The notes beneath the pieces are model-generated. The model saw nothing but the letters and a program-made list of their open reading frames with translations, was not told where the DNA came from and searched no databases. DNA of 12,917 nt from Acidobacteriota bacterium (lineage in GTDB: Bacteria; Acidobacteriota; Aminicenantia; UBA2199). A program made the position numbers and the translations under genes. This document shows positions 7,081 to 12,911 of this stretch, one piece after another (positions within the stretch are counted from its first letter, which is position 1; every line of letters starts with the position of its first letter). The DNA lies in NCBI GenBank assembly GCA_021817755.1, contig JAKAGC010000040.1:1-12917 (forward strand), written 5' to 3'.

Positions 7081-8613
7081 TTATCCATTACTAATTCCGA
7101 TTTGATCTTCTTCCATTTTAAAAATCTCTTTTAATTTTAAGAGAATGATAAACTTTCCATCCTTCTGACCGATACCGATCAAATATGAAGATGGAATCTG
7201 TTGCATTTGGGGTGCATCCGATATTTCTTTCCGGGTAAACTGGATGACTTCCGAGACGCAATCCACAATAATCCCCATTTTTTTTCCATTAATTACTGCG
7301 ATTAAAATAATGGTTTTATGATCGTAGGGACGTTCTTCAAATCCCAGTCTCACACGAAAATCGAATACTGGAATAATATCGCCGCGGAGATTTATTATTC
7401 CTTTCGTAAATTTTTCGGCATTGGGAAGTGGTGTGATCACATGAAGAGTCACTATCTCGTGAACCTGACGGATACCAATTCCGTATTCCTCTTCTCCAAC
7501 CATAAATGTAAGATATTCGTTAATTTCCCGTATTAAATCACTATCTTCGTCTTCTTCATCGTCGTCTTCTTCGTAATCTATTTCTCCTTCATCATTAACA
7601 GAACTTCCCACTCTTACTTCATGAGATTCCTCGTTATTCCCATTTTCATCAGGAGAGAGAGTCTCTCTAACATCAAAATCCGGATCAACTTCTTCTTCAT
7701 TAAAATCGTCTTCTTCTTTATATCTCGCAGAATTCTCAGATTTTACGGCCCTGGGCATTACTGATTCCCGGTCTCCTTTTTCTTTTCCCTTAAGATAATC
7801 CGTGGAATCCGGTAGGTATCCTTTTTTCCTTCCTTCATCTTTTAAACGGACATCCTCGATTACTTCCGCTTCCACCAATGAATCCGGTTTGACTTCTTTA
7901 ACATTTTTTTCATCAATACCAAAAATATGAGCTACAAGATCCCGTTCCAGCACCGAGGCATAAAGTATACTCAGAGGTATCCCTTCGCCAGTAAAGTTGT
8001 CATCTTTTAGGACTAACTCCATATCAACATTTCGTGCGAGAATTTCTCCGGTTTTTTCAATTTCATTGAGAAAGTCCAATGGATTTTTTCCTCCGAGGGC
8101 TTCATCTTTTAATTCAAATTGAACCAGATATACTTTCTTTCCTTGTTTTCTTAATGCATCTATTCTTTGTTTATCAATTTTAACCGATGTATCTTGTATA
8201 TCTTCTTTAATTTTTGTAACTACTTTATTAACCGGTTTGGAGTCCAGACATTTTTTTAATTCCTGCAAATTCACTCGAATATCGTAATCATCACTTTGTT
8301 CGCTGTCTTCCAGCATGTCTTTTAATTTATCTATAGCTTTCAATACACTGGATGATATCTCAGAATTAAAAACAAGTTCATTGTTCCTGACCAGGTTAAA
8401 TATATCTTCCATTTTATGGGAAAGTTTTTCGATATTTTTGAGGCCAAGAAAAGATGAACCTCCCTTTATGGAATGAACGGCTCGAAATACCCGGTTTATC
8501 AATTCATTGTCCGCGCTTCCTTGTTCTATTATAATAATATCTTCTTCGATATTCTTGAGATGCTCCAGGGACTCCTCGACAAATTCGGGGATCAAATCGC
8601 CAAACTCACTCAT
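7081..8613 (-). CDS. Hpt-CheW hybrid protein (CheA-like, lacking dimerisation and kinase domains)
   Basis: A 510-residue protein built like CheA with its middle removed. Residues 1-105 are a histidine phosphotransfer domain with H47 in FRAVHSIKGGSSFLGL, like the CheA P1 site. Residues about 158-235 (VYLVQFELKDEALGGKNPLDFLNEI...) resemble residues 152-230 of the CheA encoded next door, its P2-like region. Residues about 295-360 are a strongly acidic, low-complexity linker. Residues about 363-500 are a full CheW/P5 domain with GIINLRGDIIPVFDFRVRLGF. No N-box, G-box or P3 helix is present, so it cannot be a kinase. By family logic the CheW part joins the receptor-CheA array, and H47 could accept phosphate from CheA or pass it between receivers. 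A strong AGGAGG precedes the ATG. It lies 30 bases after cheW and before cheR. Domain calls are firm; the role is inferred. Confidence 0.9.
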   Translation of the reverse strand: MSEFGDLIPEFVEESLEHLKNIEEDIIIIEQGSADNELINRVFRAVHSIKGGSSFLGLKNIEKLSHKMEDIFNLVRNNELVFNSEISSSVLKAIDKLKDMLEDSEQSDDYDIRVNLQELKKCLDSKPVNKVVTKIKEDIQDTSVKIDKQRIDALRKQGKKVYLVQFELKDEALGGKNPLDFLNEIEKTGEILARNVDMELVLKDDNFTGEGIPLSILYASVLERDLVAHIFGIDEKNVKEVKPDSLVEAEVIEDVRLKDEGRKKGYLPDSTDYLKGKEKGDRESVMPRAVKSENSARYKEEDDFNEEEVDPDFDVRETLSPDENGNNEESHEVRVGSSVNDEGEIDYEEDDDEEDEDSDLIREINEYLTFMVGEEEYGIGIRQVHEIVTLHVITPLPNAEKFTKGIINLRGDIIPVFDFRVRLGFEERPYDHKTIILIAVINGKKMGIIVDCVSEVIQFTRKEISDAPQMQQIPSSYLIGIGQKDGKFIILLKLKEIFKMEEDQIGISNG

Positions 8614-8643
8614 ACTAACCTCCTGGTAAACAAAATCATTTTA

Positions 8644-9096
8644 TTAAATTCCATCGATCACTTCAATTTCATCAGAAGAGAACAGTTTATTTACATCTAA
8701 TAGCATAATGAATTTCTTTTCTTTTTCCACCATGCCTTTGATGAATTTTGTACCTTTTCGTTCGGTAAATTTAGGAGGTGGGACAATATCGTCATCTTTA
8801 ATGGTAATCATATCGGAGACGCCATCCACTAGCATTCCCAGTAGACGACCTAGTACTTCCAATACAATGATGACCGAGTATTCATTTGCTTTCTGGATAG
8901 GTAATTGAAACAATTTGCGTAAATCGATAATGGGAACTGCTGTTCCTCTTAAACTCAATACTCCCAGGATAAATGCGGGTGCTTCGGGTATTACCGTCAG
9001 CTCCTGGTTCCTGATAATCTCTTTAATGCGGGTTAATTCGATCCCATAATCCTCTTCCAATTTAAATGTGATGTATTGTTTTTCGTCGATCGCCAT
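8644..9096 (-). CDS. cheW: Chemotaxis coupling protein CheW
   Basis: CheW links chemoreceptors to CheA in the membrane-bound signalling array. This single-domain protein of 150 residues has the full SH3-like fold signature: QYITFKLEEDYGIELTRIKEII, FILGVLSLRGTAVPIIDLRKLF, GMLVDGVSDMITI and KFIKGMVEKEKKFIMLLDV. An in-frame TTG at 9099 would add one residue, but GGAGG (9105-9101) stands only one base from it and four bases from the ATG at 9096, so I chose the ATG. It lies 40 bases downstream of cheA and 30 bases upstream of the Hpt-CheW hybrid. The array could thus contain three CheW-type domains from this cluster: CheW, the CheA C-terminus and the hybrid. Nothing unusual in length or motifs. 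Confidence 0.96.
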   Translation of the reverse strand: MAIDEKQYITFKLEEDYGIELTRIKEIIRNQELTVIPEAPAFILGVLSLRGTAVPIIDLRKLFQLPIQKANEYSVIIVLEVLGRLLGMLVDGVSDMITIKDDDIVPPPKFTERKGTKFIKGMVEKEKKFIMLLDVNKLFSSDEIEVIDGI

Positions 9097-9099
9097 CAA

Positions 9100-9105
9100 T
9101 CCTCC
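9100..9105 (-). promoter_or_regulatory. Shine-Dalgarno site that decides the cheW start
   Basis: GGAGGA on the minus strand directly abuts an in-frame TTG at 9099 but is four bases (from GGAGG) from the ATG at 9096. The spacing makes the ATG the likelier start. Confidence 0.7.
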
Positions 9106-9136
9106 AGGCTATATAAGCGTATTCCAGTTTTCATGC

Positions 9137-11230
9137 TTAAATATCCATCATTCGTTCAAGACCGGGAATATCCAGAATAAGTGAAATACTTCCATCTCCA
9201 TTCAATGACGCTCCGATAATCCCCGGGATAGAACGGTAATTATCCTGTAAATTCTTTATAACCGCTTGAGAAATTCCCAATATTTCATCCACATATATAC
9301 AAAACTTTTTAAAGGTACTTTCAACTAATACGACGATACCTTTTTGGAAATCTTTTTCCTGGATATCTTCATCTCCCAGATATTTGTGTAACCTCACCAA
9401 TGGATAAACTTCTCCACGGAGATTAACAAGGTCTTTAGCGCCTTTGACGGTTTTTAGATCCAACGTTGCCAACTGAAAAGATTCGACGATGGCATCTAGG
9501 GGAACGATATATGTCCGCTCACCGATACGCAGTCTCATACCGTCTATAATAGCAATAGTCAGTGGGATTTTTATCTTAAAACGCGTTCCTTTCCCAATTG
9601 TAGATGAAATTTCGATACGGCCTTTGAGGGATTCGATATTTTTTTTCACTACATCCATTCCCACTCCCCTTCCAGAAATCTCAGTTACAACCGCTGCTGT
9701 GGAAAACCCAGGCATAAATAGGAAAGAATAAATCTCTTCGTTGCTCATATTCTCTTTCGGTTTTTTTGTCATTCCCTTGGAGAATGCTTTTTTATATATG
9801 ACATCCGGATCAATGCCTTTTCCATCGTCTTCGATTTCAATAATCACATTTCCTTCTTCCTGGTAGGCACGCATCCAGATATTTCCTTTTTCCGGTTTTC
9901 CTACTTTTCTACGATCTTCCGGCGTTTCAACTCCATGATCTACCGAATTCCGAACCATATGCTTTAAGGGATCGGCAATCTGTTCGATCATAGTTTTATC
10001 CAGTTCGGTTTCTTCTCCGGAAATATGAAGTTCTATATTTTTCTTCTGTGAATTAGCCAGATCACGAACTACCCTGTAAAAGCGTTTAAACGTACTTTCC
10101 AGGGGAACCATACGAACCATCATGATTTGTTCTTGCAAGTCCCGTGATATTCTATTTAATTCGGTGGTACTATTGATGATTTCCTTGATCCCGGTTTGTT
10201 GTGCGATCATAGAAATCCGTGATACGGAAATCACCATCTCACCGATAAGATTAATGAGCTTATCAAGTTTATCGGTTTTAACTCGTATTGTGGAAGCAAT
10301 CTGAACTTTCTTACTTTTCTGTTTCTTTTTTAGTATTTTTTGAATTTCCTCTTTTTTGACGGAGGTTTTGGCAACAATTTCCTCCCCGATTTTTTTATGC
10401 TGGGCGGCAATGCGTTCCACTTCTTCTTCTTCAATTACGCCTTCGTCAACTAAGATTTCACCGATTTTTTTATCGGCCAGTTCCGTATCTACATCTTCCA
10501 CAAACCTGGAGTTGATATCGCTGATTTCAATCGGGTTCTCATCATAAACAAAAATAAATACGTCTTTTACTTCATCAAAGGTATTACGGGTGCGTAGTAT
10601 AAGGTCGTAAAAAATATAATTTTTATAAGGGTCTATTTGTTCAAGCTCGGGGATACGGCTAATATTGGCACGTATTGAATCGAAAGAGCCCTGCTCCGAT
10701 AATTCCCTAAGAAGCAGAATCGGATCCTGACCACGGTTGAAGATATCTTCTTTCAACTCCACATGAATGCCAAAGTATTTTGCTTTTTTGACTTTCCTGG
10801 CTTCCCTTTTTTCTTCCACTTTAAATTCGACAGGTTCCGTAACTCCTTTGAACCGATTCAATGATGCCTCAATTTTCGCAATTTTCTTCTCTTCTACAGG
10901 GGGACCACCAAAATAGAATTCGATAAAACCTTTGAGGATATCTATGGATTCAAGTATAAGGGAGATCAGGTTTTTTGAAATGCGTAATTCGCCTTGACGA
11001 ACACGATCCAGGATATTTTCCACGCCGTGAGCAAAATGAGCCATGTCATTAAAACCGACAACTCCGGCACTGCCTTTTATGGAGTGAAATATTCTGAATA
11101 TCTCGTTGATAAGCTCTTGATTGTGAACATCTTTTTCCAAGGAGATGAGTACTTCTTCCGCATCTTCGACCAACTCATCTACTTCATTCTTGAAGATTTC
11201 TTTTAACTTCTCGATGTTGTTATCCTTCAT
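9137..11230 (-). CDS. cheA: Chemotaxis histidine kinase CheA
   Basis: Receptor-controlled histidine kinase that phosphorylates CheY and CheB. The 697 residues give P1 (1-105) with H49 in FRIFHSIKGSAGVVGF; a P2-like region (about 150-235) with no obvious likeness to E. coli P2; a linker holding two copies of an IGE(I/E) motif repeat (256-280 and 281-304); P3 dimerisation helices (315-375, LDKLINLIGEMVISVSRI); P4 ATPase (380-560) with N-box HMVRNSVDHGVE (N428, H432), DDGKGID, SGRGVGMDVV and GKGTRF; and P5 CheW-like domain (560-697) with VNLRGEVYPLVRL. All catalytic motifs are present, so it should be active. It starts 12 bases after the cheY stop, with GGTGA as ribosome site, and cheW follows after 40 bases. 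Confidence 0.97.
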   Translation of the reverse strand: MKDNNIEKLKEIFKNEVDELVEDAEEVLISLEKDVHNQELINEIFRIFHSIKGSAGVVGFNDMAHFAHGVENILDRVRQGELRISKNLISLILESIDILKGFIEFYFGGPPVEEKKIAKIEASLNRFKGVTEPVEFKVEEKREARKVKKAKYFGIHVELKEDIFNRGQDPILLLRELSEQGSFDSIRANISRIPELEQIDPYKNYIFYDLILRTRNTFDEVKDVFIFVYDENPIEISDINSRFVEDVDTELADKKIGEILVDEGVIEEEEVERIAAQHKKIGEEIVAKTSVKKEEIQKILKKKQKSKKVQIASTIRVKTDKLDKLINLIGEMVISVSRISMIAQQTGIKEIINSTTELNRISRDLQEQIMMVRMVPLESTFKRFYRVVRDLANSQKKNIELHISGEETELDKTMIEQIADPLKHMVRNSVDHGVETPEDRRKVGKPEKGNIWMRAYQEEGNVIIEIEDDGKGIDPDVIYKKAFSKGMTKKPKENMSNEEIYSFLFMPGFSTAAVVTEISGRGVGMDVVKKNIESLKGRIEISSTIGKGTRFKIKIPLTIAIIDGMRLRIGERTYIVPLDAIVESFQLATLDLKTVKGAKDLVNLRGEVYPLVRLHKYLGDEDIQEKDFQKGIVVLVESTFKKFCIYVDEILGISQAVIKNLQDNYRSIPGIIGASLNGDGSISLILDIPGLERMMDI

Positions 11231-11242
11231 GTTATCACCATA

Positions 11243-11626
11243 TCACCTTATAAATTTCTTTATAATCGATAGCAGCAAGTCGGGTTTGAAGGGTTTGGTC
11301 ATCCATCCGGCAGCTCCATACTCTCTTCCTTGCTGTTTCAGGATTTCTTCACGTTCGGTGGTTAGGATAATAACCGGGATAAACTTGAACAGTGATTTAC
11401 TATCTTTTACAGCCCGTAAAAATTCCAATCCGTTCATTTTGGGCATATTGACATCGGAAATAATCAAGTTGATGCGTTCGCCTTTTTTTCTCAGGTCTTC
11501 CAGCATTTTGAGTCCCGCTTCGCCGTTTTCCGATTGAAATACATTATATCCCCCGCCGGTTAAAACAAAATTTACCGATGCTCTCAGGGTGGGAGAATCA
11601 TCAACGATCAAAATATTCTTTTTCAT
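11243..11626 (-). CDS. cheY: CheY-type single-domain response regulator
   Basis: Stand-alone receiver of 127 residues, the usual CheY length. D9/D10 bind magnesium, D58 in LIISDVNMPKMNG is the phospho-acceptor, T89/T90 are the switch threonines, and K111 in WMTKPFKP is the invariant lysine. Its place directly before cheA makes it the likely CheA target that carries the signal to the flagellar motor, although single-domain receivers near STAS genes can serve other outputs. GAGG of the ribosome site overlaps the stop codon of the STAS gene upstream, so the two are probably coupled. No cheZ, cheC or cheX gene for CheY-P dephosphorylation is in the window. Confidence 0.92.
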   Translation of the reverse strand: MKKNILIVDDSPTLRASVNFVLTGGGYNVFQSENGEAGLKMLEDLRKKGERINLIISDVNMPKMNGLEFLRAVKDSKSLFKFIPVIILTTEREEILKQQGREYGAAGWMTKPFKPDLLLSIIKKFIR

Positions 11627-11634
11627 TCCAAACC

Positions 11635-11934
11635 TCAGTTTTCCAGTTTAAGGAATTTATTTAACCCGGATAAATCCAGGATTTCCTTTGTTTCCGTATT
11701 GGCTCCTATAATCTTATATTTGATCTTATCTCGCTGCATGGATTTAATCAATGCAATCAGCAATTGGATGCCGGAAGAATCGATATCGGTCAAACCGGAA
11801 AGATCGATATTCACCTCTTTTTCCTGTGTTATTTTTTCCAGTCTTGCTAAGAGCGCGTCCTTTACCTGCTGCGCATTGTCAAAGATCAACTCTCCCTCGA
11901 CAATGATATTGTTTTTTGACCCTTTGATTTTCAT
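11635..11934 (-). CDS. STAS-domain protein with canonical DSSG motif (anti-sigma-factor-antagonist-like)
   Basis: Single STAS domain of 99 residues, the normal size for SpoIIAA/RsbV-type antagonists. INLIDS-type core: IDLSGLTDIDSSGIQLLIALI, where D52-S53-S54-G55 is the switch motif; one of the two serines is the expected phosphorylation site of an RsbW-like kinase. It ends with ILDLSGLNKFLKL, also typical. Its sequence differs strongly from the two other STAS proteins here, so it is a separate subfamily. It starts 15 bases after the neighbouring STAS gene, with only a weak ribosome site, and is followed by cheY after 8 bases. The obvious candidate partner is the REC-HATPase-PP2C protein at the cluster's end. 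A scaffold role in the chemotaxis array is an alternative. Confidence 0.9.
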   Translation of the reverse strand: MKIKGSKNNIIVEGELIFDNAQQVKDALLARLEKITQEKEVNIDLSGLTDIDSSGIQLLIALIKSMQRDKIKYKIIGANTETKEILDLSGLNKFLKLEN

Positions 11935-11949
11935 TCTAGTACTCGATCA

Positions 11950-12249
11950 TCAAATATTGAATAACTTATCCAGTTTAATTGCTTTAAATAATGCAGTAAT
12001 TTCCTTATTCAAGTTCATAATTGTTACACGCCCTCCTTTGGAGGTAAATTTTTTATAAAACAGCAGGAGTTTTCCTATTCCGGAACTCCCTATGAAATTG
12101 ACTTCTTCGAAGTTAATGCACACTTCTTCGGGGGTTTCTTCCGATATCTGGTTCAGGGCCTTTTTCAAGCTTTCTGCGCCAGGAATGTCGATACTTCCCG
12201 ATAAGAATACGGTTGTTTTGCTGCCTTCGTTCACGACCTTTATATTCAT
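11950..12249 (-). CDS. STAS-domain protein (anti-anti-sigma-like), first gene of the chemotaxis cluster, GSSG motif
   Basis: STAS protein of 99 residues with SGSIDIPGAESLKKAL and NFEEVNFIGSSGIGKLLLFYKKF. The switch motif reads GSSG instead of the usual DSSG, but both serines that could be phosphorylated remain. I counted 66 of 99 identical residues with the STAS protein at 12612-12911; the last 50 residues are nearly the same. An in-frame TTG at 12255 gives a two-residue longer form, but GGAG (12260-12257) is seven bases from the ATG at 12249 and only one base from the TTG, so the ATG is preferred. It also gives exactly the paralogue's length. Two candidate promoters lie just upstream, which makes it the leading gene of the run down to 2898. 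Its partner is probably an RsbW-like kinase; target unknown. Confidence 0.9.
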   Translation of the reverse strand: MNIKVVNEGSKTTVFLSGSIDIPGAESLKKALNQISEETPEEVCINFEEVNFIGSSGIGKLLLFYKKFTSKGGRVTIMNLNKEITALFKAIKLDKLFNI

Positions 12250-12256
12250 ACGCAAT

Positions 12257-12260
12257 CTCC
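12257..12260 (-). promoter_or_regulatory. Shine-Dalgarno site that decides the STAS gene start
   Basis: AAGGAG on the minus strand with GGAG seven bases from the ATG at 12249 and one base from an in-frame TTG at 12255. The spacing selects the ATG. Confidence 0.75.
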
Positions 12261-12279
12261 TTTTTTTGATTTTTTTAAT

Positions 12280-12308
12280 AATATAGTAAAGATGGGAAAA
12301 AAAATCAA
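12280..12308 (-). promoter_or_regulatory. Candidate proximal sigma70-type promoter of the chemotaxis cluster
   Basis: Minus strand TTGATT (12308-12303), a 17-base spacer, then TATATT (12285-12280): 9 of 12 consensus bases with ideal spacing. Transcription would begin some 25 bases before the ATG at 12249. The -35 lies inside the descending arm of the perfect inverted repeat at 12297-12326, so hairpin formation on read-through RNA, or protein binding at the repeat, could affect it. Confidence 0.5.
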
Positions 12309-12326
12309 GTTACTTTGATTTTTTTT
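12297..12326 (-). terminator. Perfect 12-base A/T-rich inverted repeat, possible bidirectional terminator or attenuator
   Basis: Arms A8-TCAA (12297-12308) and TTGA-T8 (12315-12326) pair perfectly around a six-base loop. On either strand the RNA would form a hairpin whose 3' arm is a run of eight U. There is little G+C in the stem, so it would be a weak intrinsic terminator; it could instead be an attenuator in the leader made from the distal promoter, or a protein-binding site. Confidence 0.45.
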
Positions 12327-12387
12327 CATACAATGCCTTCATGCCTGATCTGGGTACTCCCGATTGAATTGATATCGACCCGTCACC

Positions 12388-12416
12388 ATTTTATCTTAGA
12401 CAGGACTTAAAGTCAA
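12388..12416 (-). promoter_or_regulatory. Candidate distal sigma70-type promoter of the chemotaxis cluster
   Basis: Minus strand TTGACT (12416-12411), a 17-base spacer, then TAAAAT (12393-12388): 10 of 12 consensus bases. It is the best promoter match I found in this gap. Its -35 overlaps the palindrome GACTTAAAGTC (12404-12414), a possible operator. The leader would be about 130 bases and would contain the inverted repeat at 12297-12326. Confidence 0.55.
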
Positions 12417-12464
12417 TCATTCGAACTGTTCGGCTCTCAATTTTCGATATTGGGTAGGGGAAAA

Positions 12465-12493
12465 GGACGCTGGCGAGTTTATACTCAACGTCC
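12465..12493 (-). terminator. Imperfect hairpin with short T-tail downstream of the right-hand STAS gene
   Basis: On the minus strand GGACG (12493-12489) pairs with CGTCC (12469-12465), and inside it GAGT pairs with ACTC around a four-base loop; an asymmetric internal loop separates the two stems. TTTT follows at once (12464-12461), then CCCC. This could end transcription from the STAS gene at 12612, but the T-tail is short. Confidence 0.35.
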
Positions 12494-12545
12494 TGTAAAC
12501 CCTCTAAAACCTTTGTGAACAAATCGCACTACATTGTTCCTTTAA

Positions 12546-12564
12546 CCGCAATAATATTTTGCGG
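12546..12564 (-). repeat. Short inverted repeat (hairpin)
   Basis: CCGCAA and TTGCGG form a perfect 6-base stem around a 7-base A/T loop, about 50 bases after the stop of the right-hand STAS gene. No T-run follows on the minus strand, so it is not a normal intrinsic terminator; it could stabilise the 3' end of the transcript. Confidence 0.35.
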
Positions 12565-12611
12565 CGTTACCGAGTTTTATCGAACAATTCGGCCTTTATT
12601 TCGGGAACATC

Positions 12612-12911
12612 TCAAATATTAAATAACTTATCCAGTTTTATAGCTTTGAACAGCATTGTGATTTCCTTATTCAGATTAATAATGGAAATCTTTCCGCCGC
12701 GCGCTGTGAAATTTTTGTAAAAAAGTAACAATTTTCCAATACCCGAACTTCCGATAAAGTTTACCTCTTCGAAATCGATTGTCAACTCATCCGAATCGCT
12801 TTCCAATACTTTTGTCAATGACTTCTTCAACTGCTCGGAACCCGGGATATCGATACTTCCGGATACATTCATTACCGTCTTTTTGCCATCTACGGCTGTT
12901 TTCACATGCAT
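12612..12911 (-). CDS. STAS-domain protein (anti-anti-sigma-like), paralogue of the neighbouring STAS protein
   Basis: STAS protein of 99 residues with VSGSIDIPGSEQLKKSL and DFEEVNFIGSSGIGKLLLFYKNF. Like its 67% identical paralogue at 11950-12249 it has GSSG in place of DSSG, and both end in the same LFKAIKLDKLFNI. The reading frame continues two codons to the window's edge, but the ATG at 12911 aligns exactly with the paralogue's start, so I take the gene as complete. Its promoter and ribosome site lie outside the window. A 362-base gap with possible terminators and new promoters separates it from the next STAS gene, so it may be regulated on its own. Likely substrate of an RsbW-like kinase; the partner it binds is unknown. 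Confidence 0.88.
   Translation of the reverse strand: MHVKTAVDGKKTVMNVSGSIDIPGSEQLKKSLTKVLESDSDELTIDFEEVNFIGSSGIGKLLLFYKNFTARGGKISIINLNKEITMLFKAIKLDKLFNI

Larger units (their letters stand above)
12250..12611. other. 362-base non-coding region between two STAS genes
   Basis: I see no convincing gene here on either strand. On the minus strand, in transcription order, it holds: a CCGCAA hairpin (12546-12564); an imperfect hairpin with a short T-tail (12465-12493) that may end the STAS transcript; two copies of a TCGAAC-N2-TTCGGC repeat (12580-12593 and 12421-12434); a palindrome GACTTAAAGTC (12404-12414) overlapping a strong promoter; about 60 bases of leader; a perfect 12-base A/T-rich inverted repeat (12297-12326) overlapping a second promoter; and the ribosome site of the next STAS gene. 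No tRNA or known riboswitch motif was recognised. Confidence 0.6.

Noticed and set aside
12032..12044. Hairpin CCTCC-TTT-GGAGG with a strong Shine-Dalgarno-like sequence inside the STAS gene, ahead of an internal ATG
   Set aside because: It is in the middle of a well-conserved STAS domain, the spacing to the internal ATG is about 13 bases, and an internal product would lack the phospho-serine half. It is most likely coding sequence by chance.
12327..12387. Riboswitch (for example cyclic di-GMP sensing) in the leader of the chemotaxis cluster
   Set aside because: Only short stems such as GGGAGTACCC are visible, and I recognised no conserved riboswitch core.
12422..12432. CGAACTGTTCG as a LexA/SOS box
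   Set aside because: The Gram-positive LexA site needs four bases between the half-sites; here there is one, and no SOS gene is next to it.
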